From: Bog-473 sp963807675
GTDB taxonomy: Bacteria > Actinomycetota > Acidimicrobiia > Acidimicrobiales > RAAP-2
Assembly: GCA_963807675.1 (NCBI GenBank)
Contig: CAWECP010000002.1
Location: 248,001-312,000, forward strand
Direction: 5' to 3'
Length of the DNA stretch: 64,000 nucleotides
The notes under the pieces are model-generated. The model did not search any database. It saw nothing but the letters and a program-made list of their open reading frames with translations, and was not told the DNA's origin. Both the position numbers and the translations under genes were made by a program. How positions within the stretch are numbered: position 1 is the stretch's first letter; each line of letters begins with the position of its first letter. Of the stretch, positions 18,775 through 27,341 are shown in pieces.

Positions 18775-19399
18775 AACACTGCTGGTGCCGGTGGACCGGA
18801 AGGCGCGGCGGCACGAGGCGGCCCGGGCGGAGATCGTGGCGGCGGCCTGGGTGCTGGTGCGCCAGGTCGGGTTGGGCGGGCTGTCGCTGAAGGACCTGGC
18901 GGCGGCCGTGGGGATGCGGGCGCCCTCGCTCTACTCCTACTTCGACTCGAAGCACGCCATCTACGACGCCATGTTCAAGCAGGGCTGGGAGCAGATGGCC
19001 GCCCGGGACGACATCCTCGACGACACCCCCGGCCCCGCTGCCTTCAAGGCGCGCGTGCGGGCCTTCCTCTCCTTCTGCACCGAGGACCCGGCCCGCTACC
19101 AGCTGCTGTTCCAGCGCACCTTGCCCGGGTTCACCCCGTCGGCCGAGTCGTACGCCGTGGCCGTGCAGGTCCTGGACCGGGCCTATCGGGGGCTGGCGGC
19201 CAACGGCATCACCTCGCCGGCGCACCGCGACCTCTACACGTCGTGGACCTCGGGCCTGGCCGACCAGCAGATCGCCAACGACCCCGGGGGCGACCGCTGG
19301 GTGCGCCTGGCCGACGAGGCCTCGGACATGTTCCTGGCCCACGTGCTGCCGCGGGGCGGAGGGGGCTCCGGGCGCGCGCAGACGACAAAGGAAAGGTGA
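18764..19399 (+). CDS. TetR family transcriptional regulator
   Basis: The 211-residue regulator has an N-terminal HTH (HEAARAEIVAAAWVLVRQ, then LKDLAAAVGMRAPSLYSYFD) and an all-helical C-terminal domain of the WHG type (VRAFLSFCTEDPARYQLLFQ). The start at 18764 is chosen because the promoter -10 box ends 6 bases before it, implying a leaderless message; an internal GTG at 18785 is the alternative. It ends 5 bases before the maleylpyruvate-isomerase-like gene, so the two form an operon. The palindrome at 18760-18774 suggests it represses itself and that gene. Confidence 0.85.
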   Translation: MALGTLLVPVDRKARRHEAARAEIVAAAWVLVRQVGLGGLSLKDLAAAVGMRAPSLYSYFDSKHAIYDAMFKQGWEQMAARDDILDDTPGPAAFKARVRAFLSFCTEDPARYQLLFQRTLPGFTPSAESYAVAVQVLDRAYRGLAANGITSPAHRDLYTSWTSGLADQQIANDPGGDRWVRLADEASDMFLAHVLPRGGGGSGRAQTTKER

Positions 19400-19404
19400 C
19401 CGCC

Positions 19405-20160
19405 ATGAACCTCACTCTGGCTTCGGATCTCCGCCTGCCCGGGCACGCGGATGCGATGGCACTGGCGAGCACCGAGTACGACCGGCTGGTCGTGCTCGCC
19501 CGCGACCTGCACGGCGACGACTGGTCCCGGCCAACCGACTGCTCCCTCTGGGACGTGCGGGCGTTGCTCGCCCACAACCTGGGCAACATGGAGTCGAACG
19601 CGTCGCTGCGCGTGATGGCGCACCAGATCACCACGGCCAAGAAGCGGGCCAAGGCGGCGGGCACCCAAATGATCGACGAGCTGACCGCGCTGCAGGTGGC
19701 CGAGCGGGCCGACCTGGCGCCCGACGAGCTGGTGCGCCGGCTGGCCGCAGTGGCGGGACCGGCGCTGGCCGGGCGGCGTCGGGTCCCCGCCCCCCTACGG
19801 CGGCTGGTGCGCCTGGAGGCGCCGCCCCCGCTGACGTCGATGACGCTCGGCTACCTGAACGACGACGTGTACACGCGTGATGTGTGGATGCACCGCGTCG
19901 ACCTCTGCCGGGCCACGGGCCGCGACGTCTCCGTGGACGGCGACCACGACCGTCGGGTGGTGGCTGCCATCGTGTGCGACTGGGCCGCCGGCCATGGGGC
20001 GGACTTCGACCTCACGTTGGAAGGCCCGGCCGGCGGGGCCTACCGCCGGGGCGAGGGCGGGGAGGACCTGCAGCTCGACGCGGTGGAGTTCTGCCGCATT
20101 GTGTCGGGGCGCCACCCGGCGGCGGCCACCGGCCTGCTGGCCACGAGCGTGCTGTTCTGA
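19405..20160 (+). CDS. Maleylpyruvate isomerase N-terminal domain protein (DinB-like)
   Basis: The 251-residue protein is of the DinB/YfiT-like superfamily that uses mycothiol and a metal in actinobacteria. The N-terminal helix bundle is shown by STEYDRLVVLARDLHGDDWS and the characteristic CSLWDVRALLAHNLGNMES, followed by YTRDVWMHRVDLCRATGRD with its metal-binding-type histidine, then a C-terminal SCP2-like domain near 200-251. The ATG at 19405 has AAAGG upstream. It shares an operon with the tetR gene 5 bases before it. The substrate is probably a thiol conjugate but is not known. Confidence 0.8.
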   Translation: MNLTLASDLRLPGHADAMALASTEYDRLVVLARDLHGDDWSRPTDCSLWDVRALLAHNLGNMESNASLRVMAHQITTAKKRAKAAGTQMIDELTALQVAERADLAPDELVRRLAAVAGPALAGRRRVPAPLRRLVRLEAPPPLTSMTLGYLNDDVYTRDVWMHRVDLCRATGRDVSVDGDHDRRVVAAIVCDWAAGHGADFDLTLEGPAGGAYRRGEGGEDLQLDAVEFCRIVSGRHPAAATGLLATSVLF

Positions 20161-20164
20161 GCGG

Positions 20165-21373
20165 TCAGTCGAGGAGGCCGATGCGGGCCAGCCACAGCCC
20201 GGGCGCGTCGACCTCGGCCGGCGTGGGCAGGTCGAGCTCGTCGGACCACAGGCGGGTCAGGGCGTCGGCACCCTTGCGCTCGATGACCCCGTTGACGAAG
20301 GCGCGGCCGCGGTCGACCTCGTCCCGGCCCACGTTGAGCCCGAAGAGGCCGGCGAAGGCCTGCTCGCCCTTGCCCTCCTCGATCCGGTAGCGGTACCAGG
20401 CCTCGCGCAGCGCGGCCGGCTGTGAGGTGAGCGTCTCGGCGATGGTCGAGGTGACGTGGTCGACGTAGGCGCCGATGGCGGTCGTCTGCGCGGTGAGCGC
20501 GCTCGAGATGCTGCGCTGCTCGGGGCTGATGAGGTCCGACAGCAGCGCCTCGGGGTCGCCCAGGGCGTCCTCGAGCGAGGTGCCGTCGCCGATGCCCTCG
20601 CCGAGCCGCTCCACGATGGAGCGCTGCGCCGTGGCAGCGTGCGCGGCGGCGTCGCCCAGCAGCGTCGTCAGGCTGGAGCGCACCCCAGGCCGGGTGAGCA
20701 CGGCGTGCATGGTGAGCTCCCGCAGGCAGACCCAGAGCTGCACCTCCTGGAGCGGCAGGGTCCAGTCATCGGCGAAGCGCGCCACGTTGCCGGGGACCAG
20801 CAACAGGGTGGACGACTCGGGCCAAGGCAGGGGCAGCGCGTACTGGCCGAAGGCGCGCCGGGCCAGGTGCCCGGCGGCCGAGCCGAACTGCATGCCGAGG
20901 AAGACCGGGCCGAGCGTGAGGGCGAACTGGCTCAGGAGCCCGGCCATCCCGCCGGCGCCATCGGGGTCCAGCTCGCTCAGGTCCAGGGCAGTGGGCACGG
21001 CCGCGGCGCCCTGCTGCTGCGCCTCGATCATCGACTTGAGGGTCGGCCGGTAGGCCTCGAGCACACGGAAGGACCACTGCCCGGGGCCGACGGCGTCGAA
21101 GGACACGCCGCCGGTCGGGGAGGCCGTCGCCGTGATGCCGGTGGCGTCGGCCACGTGCAGCTCGGCCACCCGGGCCAGCTCCTCGAAGGCGATGCGCACG
21201 AGGGGGTCCGGGTTCTCGTCCTGCCCGTCGTCGGTGGCGACGCCGAAGGCCAAGGTGCGGGCGGCCTCGAACCAGCTGTCCCCGGCTCCGGGCCCCGACC
21301 CGATGACCTTCATCAGGTCCCCGAGCAGGCCCCCCATCGGGTTGTCGGGATCGTTGGAACCGAACATGCTCAC
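20165..21373 (-). CDS. DUF2342 family protein (annotated zinc-dependent metalloprotease)
   Basis: The 402-residue protein belongs to the actinobacterial family of Rv3195, often named zinc-dependent metalloprotease. Family signs include the FGSNDPDNPMGGLLGDLM start, a helical middle region and GSAAGHLARRAFGQYALPLP. A canonical HExxH is not visible: the corresponding helix reads LRELTMHAVL, with Arg at the first His place and altered spacing, so peptidase activity is doubtful here. It begins a block with the PDZ-Lon protease and UPF0182 genes, as in mycobacteria. Convergent with the gene before it, it is co-directional with the inactive HtrA-like gene (9-base gap). Confidence 0.75.
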   Translation of the reverse strand: MSMFGSNDPDNPMGGLLGDLMKVIGSGPGAGDSWFEAARTLAFGVATDDGQDENPDPLVRIAFEELARVAELHVADATGITATASPTGGVSFDAVGPGQWSFRVLEAYRPTLKSMIEAQQQGAAAVPTALDLSELDPDGAGGMAGLLSQFALTLGPVFLGMQFGSAAGHLARRAFGQYALPLPWPESSTLLLVPGNVARFADDWTLPLQEVQLWVCLRELTMHAVLTRPGVRSSLTTLLGDAAAHAATAQRSIVERLGEGIGDGTSLEDALGDPEALLSDLISPEQRSISSALTAQTTAIGAYVDHVTSTIAETLTSQPAALREAWYRYRIEEGKGEQAFAGLFGLNVGRDEVDRGRAFVNGVIERKGADALTRLWSDELDLPTPAEVDAPGLWLARIGLLD

Positions 21374-21382
21374 CCTCGCATG

Positions 21383-22600
21383 CTACGAGGAGCTGCCGAG
21401 GGTCAGGTCCACGACCTTGACTCCCGAGGGGCCCTGGACCGAGACGGCGACGGCCGTCCCCGGGGCCAGGACGTAGAGGCGGGCCCGCAGCTCGGCCATG
21501 GTGCGCACCGGCAGCGCATTGAGGGCGACGATGACCTGGCCGGCCTGGAGGTGGCCGGCGGCCGGGCCGTTCGGGTCGACGGAGGCGACCTTGGCGCCGG
21601 TGCCGTTGCCGGCGTCGGTGCCCGAGACGCCGAGCCAGCCGTGCACCACCTTGTCGCCTGAACGCAGGTCGTCAGCCACGCCGACCACCAGCACGGTGGG
21701 CAGGAACATCACGCCGGACGAGCTCCCCGGCACGGGCTGGTAGAGGATCCCGAGCACGTCGCCGGCGCTGTTGAGCAGCGGGCTGCCGGCGGCGGCGGAG
21801 GAGGACGAGGAGTCGATGGCCGGCATGCCGTCGGCCGGGCCGCTCGGGATGGCGGTGCCGACGCTCGTGACCGAGCCCGGGGTGCAGTGCAGCACCAGCG
21901 CGCCGCCCGCGGGCACCAGGGTCAAGGTGAGGTCGGGTGTGCCCCCGCTCAGCCCGACGTCGTCGGAGAAGGGCGCCACGGGCACGTTCTCGGGCACGTT
22001 CACGAGCGCGATGTCAGAGGCGCTGTCGGTGCCGACCACCGAGGCCTCTTCGAGCTGGCCGCCCGGGCCGACCAGGTCGAGGCGGCGCAGCCCGCTGAGC
22101 ACGTCGGCCGTGGTGGCGACCATGCCCCCCTCGGCGACCGCGACCCCGATGAGCGTGGCCGTGCCGTGCGCCGTCACCGCCCTGAGCTCGACGATGGAGT
22201 GGCCGGTGGCCGCGGCCGCCGCCGGCACGGCGTTCTGGGCGCCGGGCAGCGTCGAGATGGGCGCCGCTGCGGTGTCGCGGGTGGTGGCGGTCAGCGGGTG
22301 GTCCGAGGCGGGCGACAGCAAAATGACGAGCCAGGCCACGGCGGCCATGAGCGCCACCGCTCCGACCAGGATCATGGCCGCGTTGCGCCAGGGATGGCGC
22401 GCCGGGGGTTTGATGAGGAGGGGGGCGGCTGGGCCGCCCGCACTCGGCGTTGCCACCTCGCTCGGGTGCCGCCACAGGCGGTCGTCGGGGTCGATCCAGC
22501 CGCGCAACGCGGCGTCGGCGTCGTCGCTCCCGGTGCTCTCGTCGTCGGCTCCCGGCTCGCCCTCCTGGGGCTCCTCGGGCTCCTCGGGCGGCTCGCTCAC
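21383..22600 (-). CDS. Membrane-anchored HtrA-like protein with PDZ domain, catalytically degenerate
   Basis: The 405-residue protein starts with an acidic cytosolic part (EEPEEPQEGEPGADDES), a membrane segment at about 76-95 (ILVGAVALMAAVAWLVILL), a trypsin-fold domain (about 130-300) and a C-terminal PDZ domain (GWLGVSGTDAGNGTGAKVAS onwards). Of the catalytic triad only the Asp is kept (DSASDIALVNV). The His place reads TTADVL and the Ser place reads AAAGSPLL. It is therefore probably a non-proteolytic binding protein of the outer membrane face. It precedes DUF2342 on the same strand and is divergent from mreB. Confidence 0.8.
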   Translation of the reverse strand: MSEPPEEPEEPQEGEPGADDESTGSDDADAALRGWIDPDDRLWRHPSEVATPSAGGPAAPLLIKPPARHPWRNAAMILVGAVALMAAVAWLVILLSPASDHPLTATTRDTAAAPISTLPGAQNAVPAAAAATGHSIVELRAVTAHGTATLIGVAVAEGGMVATTADVLSGLRRLDLVGPGGQLEEASVVGTDSASDIALVNVPENVPVAPFSDDVGLSGGTPDLTLTLVPAGGALVLHCTPGSVTSVGTAIPSGPADGMPAIDSSSSSAAAGSPLLNSAGDVLGILYQPVPGSSSGVMFLPTVLVVGVADDLRSGDKVVHGWLGVSGTDAGNGTGAKVASVDPNGPAAGHLQAGQVIVALNALPVRTMAELRARLYVLAPGTAVAVSVQGPSGVKVVDLTLGSSS

Positions 22601-22671
22601 CTGGGCGAGGCTACCGAGATCGGCCCGGGAAGTGCCGTCGCGCCACGGGTCGGCCGTACCATGAGGCCCTC

Positions 22672-23683
22672 ATGTCCCGGGACCTGGCCATCGACCTCGG
22701 CACGGCCAACACGCTGGTCTACGCCAAGGGGAAGGGCCTGGTGCTCAACGAGCCGACGGTGGTCGCGCTCGATTCGCGCAGCCGCGAGGTGCTGGCCATC
22801 GGGACGGACGCCTGGCAGATGATCGGGCGTACGCCCGGCTACATCGTGGCGGAGCGGCCGTTGCGCGGCGGCGCCATCACCGACTTCGAGGTGACCGAGC
22901 GCATGCTGTCGGTTCTCTTGAGGCGGGTCGGGGTGAGCCGCATCAACCGGCCCAAGGTGCTGATCTGCGTGCCGTCGGCCATCACGGCGGTGGAACGACG
23001 GGCGGTCAAGGAGGCGGCACGGCGCGCCGGAGCGTCGGCCTCCTTCCTGATTGAGCAGCCGATGGCGGCCGCCATCGGGGCCGGGCTCTCCATCCACGAG
23101 CCCGTGGGCAACATGGTGGTCGACGTGGGCGGGGGCACGGCCGAAATGGCCGTGATATCGCTCGGCGGCGTGGTGGCCGTGGAGGCGCTGCGCTGCGGGG
23201 GCTTCGACTTCGACGCGTCGATTCAGAGCTACGTGCGCCAGGTCTACGGCATCGCCATCGGGGAGCGCACGGCCGAGGCGGTCAAGATGGCCATCGGGTC
23301 GGGCCACCCCTACGAGGGCGAGCAGCAGGCGGAGATCCGCGGGCGCGAGGTGTCGACCGGGCGCCCGCGCGCCGTCGTGCTCTCCCCGCGGGAGGTGCGC
23401 GACGCGCTGGAGGACAACGTGGCGTCGGTGATCCACGCCGCCGCCGAGTGCCTGGGCGAGGCACCCCCCGAGTTGGCCCAGGACATCATGTTCCAGGGCA
23501 TCCACCTCACCGGTGGGGCGCGCTGCTGCGGGGGATGACCCAGCGGCTGGCCGACGCCACGGCGGTCCCGGTGCACCTGGTGGACACCCCGCTCGAGTGC
23601 GTGGTGCAGGGGGCGGGGGTGTGCCTGGAGTCCTTCGACAAACTGCGAAGGCTCTTCACCCAGGACGATTACGCGCGCCTCAC
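22672..23683 (+). CDS. mreB: MreB-like actin homologue, frameshifted near the end
   Basis: The actin-fold protein has phosphate-1 motif DLGTANTLVYAKGKG at residue 7, phosphate-2 VVDVGGGTAEMAVISLGG, the connecting region PSAITAVERRAVKEAARRAG and FLIEQPMAAAIGAGL. MreB filaments guide cell-wall synthesis. The frame breaks in the G run at 23515-23518 (LTGG then a lost base). The true end (LLRGMTQRLADATAVPV, CVVQGAGVCLESFDKLR) is in the next frame and runs into the convergent HEAT gene, so the exact stop is unclear. A single missing G restores a normal length near 337. Confidence 0.85.
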
Positions 23684-24324
23684 ACGTCCTCGAGGAGCTC
23701 CTCGGCCGCCTGGCGCACCTGCCAGTCGCGGTCCTCGGCCGCCCGGCGCAGGGCCGGCTCCACCCGAGGGTCGTCGAAGCCGGCCAGCGCCACGGTGGCG
23801 CGCCGCCGCACGGTCGGCTTGTCGCCCAGGGCGGCGAGCACGGCGCCCAGCCCCGCCGGGTCGCCGAGGGCGCCCAGCGCGGCGACCGCCGCCTCGCGGC
23901 AACGGGTGTCGTCGTGGCCAGTGGCCATGGCGGCCAGCGCCGCCACGGCCGGCCGGTAGCGGCGCTCGGCCAGGTACCAGGCGGCGCCGACGGCGACGAG
24001 CGGGTCGGGGTCGTCGAGGGCCACGACCAGGGCCGCGGGCAGCGCCGAGCGGGAGCCGGGCCCGCGCACGGCCAGGGCAGTCTCGACGGCCCGGCGGCGC
24101 ACCGCGGCCGGGCCGTCGGCGAGCGCCGCGGTGACGTCGGCGGTGCCCAGCTCACCCAGTCGGGCCAGCGCGCCCAGCGCCGCCACCTGCACCGAGGGGT
24201 CGGCATCGGCCAGGCCCCGGCGGGCCAGGGCCACGTCGCCCCGGTGGCCGGCCACGATGACGCGGCGCCGGCGCAGCTGGGCGCGGCGATCGCTGCCGCC
24301 ATCCGTGGCAGGATTTTCCCTCAC
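23680..24324 (-). CDS. HEAT-repeat (PBS lyase-like) protein
   Basis: The 214-residue protein consists almost wholly of HEAT-type helical repeats of about 30 residues: ADADPSVQVAALGALARLG, ADGPAAVRRRAVETALAVRG, DDPDPLVAVGAAWYLAER, CREAAVAALGALGDPAGLG and RVEPALRRAAEDRDWQVRQA. Such repeats act as protein-binding scaffolds; no catalytic residue is expected. It converges with mreB (ends touching) and is divergent from the PDZ-Lon protease by 10 bases, so the promoters overlap coding DNA. Its position inside the cell-envelope block suggests it helps these proteins. Confidence 0.75.
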   Translation of the reverse strand: MRENPATDGGSDRRAQLRRRRVIVAGHRGDVALARRGLADADPSVQVAALGALARLGELGTADVTAALADGPAAVRRRAVETALAVRGPGSRSALPAALVVALDDPDPLVAVGAAWYLAERRYRPAVAALAAMATGHDDTRCREAAVAALGALGDPAGLGAVLAALGDKPTVRRRATVALAGFDDPRVEPALRRAAEDRDWQVRQAAEELLEDV

Positions 24325-24334
24325 CCGTCCGAGT

Positions 24335-25582
24335 ATGTCCGACCCTCACGCGCCCGCCGACGGGGACGCTCTGTCGTTCCCTCACCCGCCGGTGCCCGCC
24401 CCCAACGGGACGGGCACCGCGGCGCCGCAGTGGATGGGCGCACCCGCGCCGTCCCGGCACCGGCGCTGGCGGATCTTCGGCACCGTGCTGTTGGCGCTGA
24501 TTCTGGTGCTCGCCGTGGCGGCGTGGATCGCCAACCGGGTCTCCGTCAACTACTACGTCATTACGCCCGGGGACGCCACGCCGGTCTCGCAGTACATCGC
24601 GGTGCCGTCCCAGTACGACCACCACCTGACGGGCACCATTTTGCTGACGGACGTGTACGTCACCCAGCTCAACGCGCTCAGCTACCTGCAGTACCGCTAC
24701 TTCGACTCCGACAGCGAGGTGATCTCCGGACCGAATCTGCTCGGCCCGACGCCCAACGAGAGCCAGTTCCTCGACCAGGGTTATCTCCAAATGGCCCAGG
24801 CCCAGTCCTTCGCCACCGCGTCGGCGCTGTCACACCTCGGCTACGCGGTGACGTCGACCAACGCCGGCACGCTGGTCTACGGCATTCAGCCCGGCTCCCC
24901 GGCGGCCAACACGCTGCAGGTCGCGCAGGTCATCACGGCCGTCAACGGGACGCCGACGCCGACCAGCTGCGCGCTCATCGCGTCACTGCACGGCCTGCAA
25001 CCCAAGTCGACGGCGTCGCTGACGGTCGAGGAGTCCTCCATCAACGACAACGGCGACTTGGTGGGTGGCCCCACGGTGCACAAGCCGGTGACGCTGGGGA
25101 CGCCGCCCAAGGGGCTGGTGGAGACCGGGTGCGGCCCCCCGACCAAGCCGACGGCCTTCCTCGGCATCGACCCCGAGACGCAGTTGGACTGGCGCTTCCC
25201 GATCGACGTGACGGTGCACACGTCCGACATCGGCGGGCCGTCGGCCGGGCTGGCCATGACGCTCGGGATCATGGACAAGCTGACGAGCGGCCGGCTCACG
25301 GGCAACCGGATTGTGGCGGCCACCGGCACCATGGACCAGTACGGCGACATCGGTGACGTGGGCGGCGTGGCGGAGAAGACCATCGCCGTCGAGCGGGCCG
25401 GAGCGACCGTCTTCTTCGTGCCGCCCCAGGAGCTGGGGGCGGCCGAGTCCAAAGCCACCCCGCAGCTGCACGTCTACGCCGTGAGCAATCTGGACCAGGT
25501 GCTGCAGATCCTCGAGAAGCTGGGCGGCCGCGTGCCGGCCACCACGCTGACCAATCCGGTGTCGGCCCAGGCGGCGCCGTAG
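24335..25582 (+). CDS. PDZ domain-containing Lon-type (S16) protease, YlbL-like
   Basis: The 415-residue protein has a proline-rich cytosolic start and one membrane segment at about 47-68 (IFGTVLLALILVLAVAAWIA). A PDZ domain (GTLVYGIQPGSPAANTLQV) and the S16 catalytic domain follow, with Ser in the GGPSAGLAMTLGI motif and Lys in VAEKTIAVERAGA. The dyad is complete, so it is probably active on the outside of the membrane. Rv3194c is the mycobacterial relative. The start at 24335 is the first codon after an upstream stretch of shadow sequence. It is followed 9 bases later by the DivIVA-MuF gene. Confidence 0.9.
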   Translation: MSDPHAPADGDALSFPHPPVPAPNGTGTAAPQWMGAPAPSRHRRWRIFGTVLLALILVLAVAAWIANRVSVNYYVITPGDATPVSQYIAVPSQYDHHLTGTILLTDVYVTQLNALSYLQYRYFDSDSEVISGPNLLGPTPNESQFLDQGYLQMAQAQSFATASALSHLGYAVTSTNAGTLVYGIQPGSPAANTLQVAQVITAVNGTPTPTSCALIASLHGLQPKSTASLTVEESSINDNGDLVGGPTVHKPVTLGTPPKGLVETGCGPPTKPTAFLGIDPETQLDWRFPIDVTVHTSDIGGPSAGLAMTLGIMDKLTSGRLTGNRIVAATGTMDQYGDIGDVGGVAEKTIAVERAGATVFFVPPQELGAAESKATPQLHVYAVSNLDQVLQILEKLGGRVPATTLTNPVSAQAAP

Positions 25583-25591
25583 GCTCTGACC

Positions 25592-27268
25592 ATGCCAGAA
25601 GGTCGCGTCCCGATCTCATCGTCCCGCATCTCCACCGGGGACATCGCCCGGCACTCCTTCGCCGTCGTCCGGCGCGGCTTCGACACCGACGAGGTGCGGG
25701 CCTACCTCCAGTCGGTGTCCCGGAGCATCGAGGAGATGGAGGAGCAGGTCGAGGGGCTGCATGCCCAGCTGGCCGAGGCCGAGGAGCGGGCGGCCCATCC
25801 GGTGGTCGACGAGGCCACGCTGACGTCGTCGCTGGGCCAGCACAGCGCGCAGGTCATCCGCCACGCCCACGAGGAGGCGACGAGGATCGTCACCGAAGCC
25901 CAGGTGAGCGCGACCGCGCTCCTGCGTGACACCCAGAGCCAGGTTGAGGAGCTGCAGACGCGCACCGAGACGTCGACGGCCCAGCGCGTGGTCGAGGTGG
26001 AGCGCCTGGTGGCCAACGCCGAGCAGGAGGCGCGCGAGGAGAGCGAACGCATCATTTCCGAGGCGGTGGCCGAGGGCGAGGCGCTCTTGGCGCGTGCGAA
26101 GGACGAAGGCCGCGCGCTGCTCGAGCAGGTGCAAGAGGCGCGCCGGCGTGTGCTGTCCGACCTGGCGTCGAAGCGGCGGAGCCTCGGCATGCAGATTGAG
26201 CAGCTGCGGGCGGCGCGCGACGAAATGGCGGCGTCGGTCCACGGCGTGCGCGACAAGGTCGACGCTATTTTGGCGCAGCTCGACCGCACCGACGACGAGG
26301 CGCGGGCGGTCGCGCTCGCCGTGGGCGACCAGCTCCGCCTGCACGGCGCTCCGGGCGAGCCGCCGGACCAGGACGCGCTCGAGGGGGCGGGGGCGGAGAG
26401 CGACGGGGACGAGCACGGTGACGCGCCCACGTCGGAGACCGAAATGGTGGGTGACGATGCCGAGGCGTCGGCCGAGGGCCCGTCGGTCGACGAGCTCTTC
26501 GCCCGCATCCGGGCCGGGTCCGAGACGGGCGAGTCCCCTGGGGAGGAGGGCACGGCCCCGACCGAGGCGGAGCCGGTGACCGAGGCCGTGCCGGTCACCG
26601 AGCGCGAGACCCCGGAAGTGCCGTCGGCCGAGGCCGGTCCGGACGGCGAGCTGATCGCCCGGCGCGACGAGCTCCTGGGGCCGGTGGCGGCCAAGCTGAG
26701 CCGCGCCGTCAAGCGCGCCCTGGGCGACGACCAGAACCGGCTGCTCGACCAGCTGCGCAGCGCGCCGTCGTCAGGCGGCGAAGATCTGCTCGGGCCGGAT
26801 GACGCGCACGTGGCCGTGTACGTGGACGCGGCCCGCGGGGTGCTGGGCGAGGCGTATGCCGCCGGGGCGATGTTCGCCGGCACCGGTGCGGCGACCCCTC
26901 CGGCGGACACCATCGAGCAGACGGCGACCGGGCTGGCGCGCAACGTCGTGACCATGCTGCGGCGGCGCATCGCGGAGGGCACCGAGGAGGCGGGCGACAC
27001 CATCGGCGCAGCGTTCCGCGAATGGCGCGGCGAGCGGGTCGAGCGGTTGGCGGGCGACCACGCGACGCAGGCCTTCTCGGCTGGCGCCGTGGCGGCGGCG
27101 GGGACGGACCACAAGGTGCGCTGGGTGGTGACGTCGACCAGCGGCTGCTCGGACTGCGAGGACAACGCGCTGGCCGGCGCGGTGAGCGTGGCAGAGGCGT
27201 TCCCGACCGGGCACGCCTACCCGCCGGCGCACGCCGGATGCCGCTGCCTGGTGGCCCCGGCGGACTGA
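25592..27268 (+). CDS. DivIVA-domain protein fused to a MuF-like C-terminal domain
   Basis: The 558-residue protein starts with a DivIVA module (residues about 8-60: ISTGDIARHSFAVVRRGFDT, DEVRAYLQSVSRSIEEMEEQ). A long coiled coil runs to about 240 and an acidic linker to about 350. The C-terminus, about 400-558, resembles the phage MuF/minor-head domain: ATQAFSAGAVAAAG, then KVRWVVTSTSGCSDCEDN and a closing FPTGHAYPPAHAGCRC with four Cys and one His suited to bind metal. DivIVA proteins mark poles and septa. The fusion is unusual, and a role at the division site is inferred from the envelope block. Confidence 0.8.
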   Translation: MPEGRVPISSSRISTGDIARHSFAVVRRGFDTDEVRAYLQSVSRSIEEMEEQVEGLHAQLAEAEERAAHPVVDEATLTSSLGQHSAQVIRHAHEEATRIVTEAQVSATALLRDTQSQVEELQTRTETSTAQRVVEVERLVANAEQEAREESERIISEAVAEGEALLARAKDEGRALLEQVQEARRRVLSDLASKRRSLGMQIEQLRAARDEMAASVHGVRDKVDAILAQLDRTDDEARAVALAVGDQLRLHGAPGEPPDQDALEGAGAESDGDEHGDAPTSETEMVGDDAEASAEGPSVDELFARIRAGSETGESPGEEGTAPTEAEPVTEAVPVTERETPEVPSAEAGPDGELIARRDELLGPVAAKLSRAVKRALGDDQNRLLDQLRSAPSSGGEDLLGPDDAHVAVYVDAARGVLGEAYAAGAMFAGTGAATPPADTIEQTATGLARNVVTMLRRRIAEGTEEAGDTIGAAFREWRGERVERLAGDHATQAFSAGAVAAAGTDHKVRWVVTSTSGCSDCEDNALAGAVSVAEAFPTGHAYPPAHAGCRCLVAPAD

Positions 27269-27341
27269 CCTGGGACTTCGGCGGAGGCCCGAGCCCGGGC
27301 CTGGCCGTTTTGACCAGGAGACCGGACATTAGGCTCGCCCC

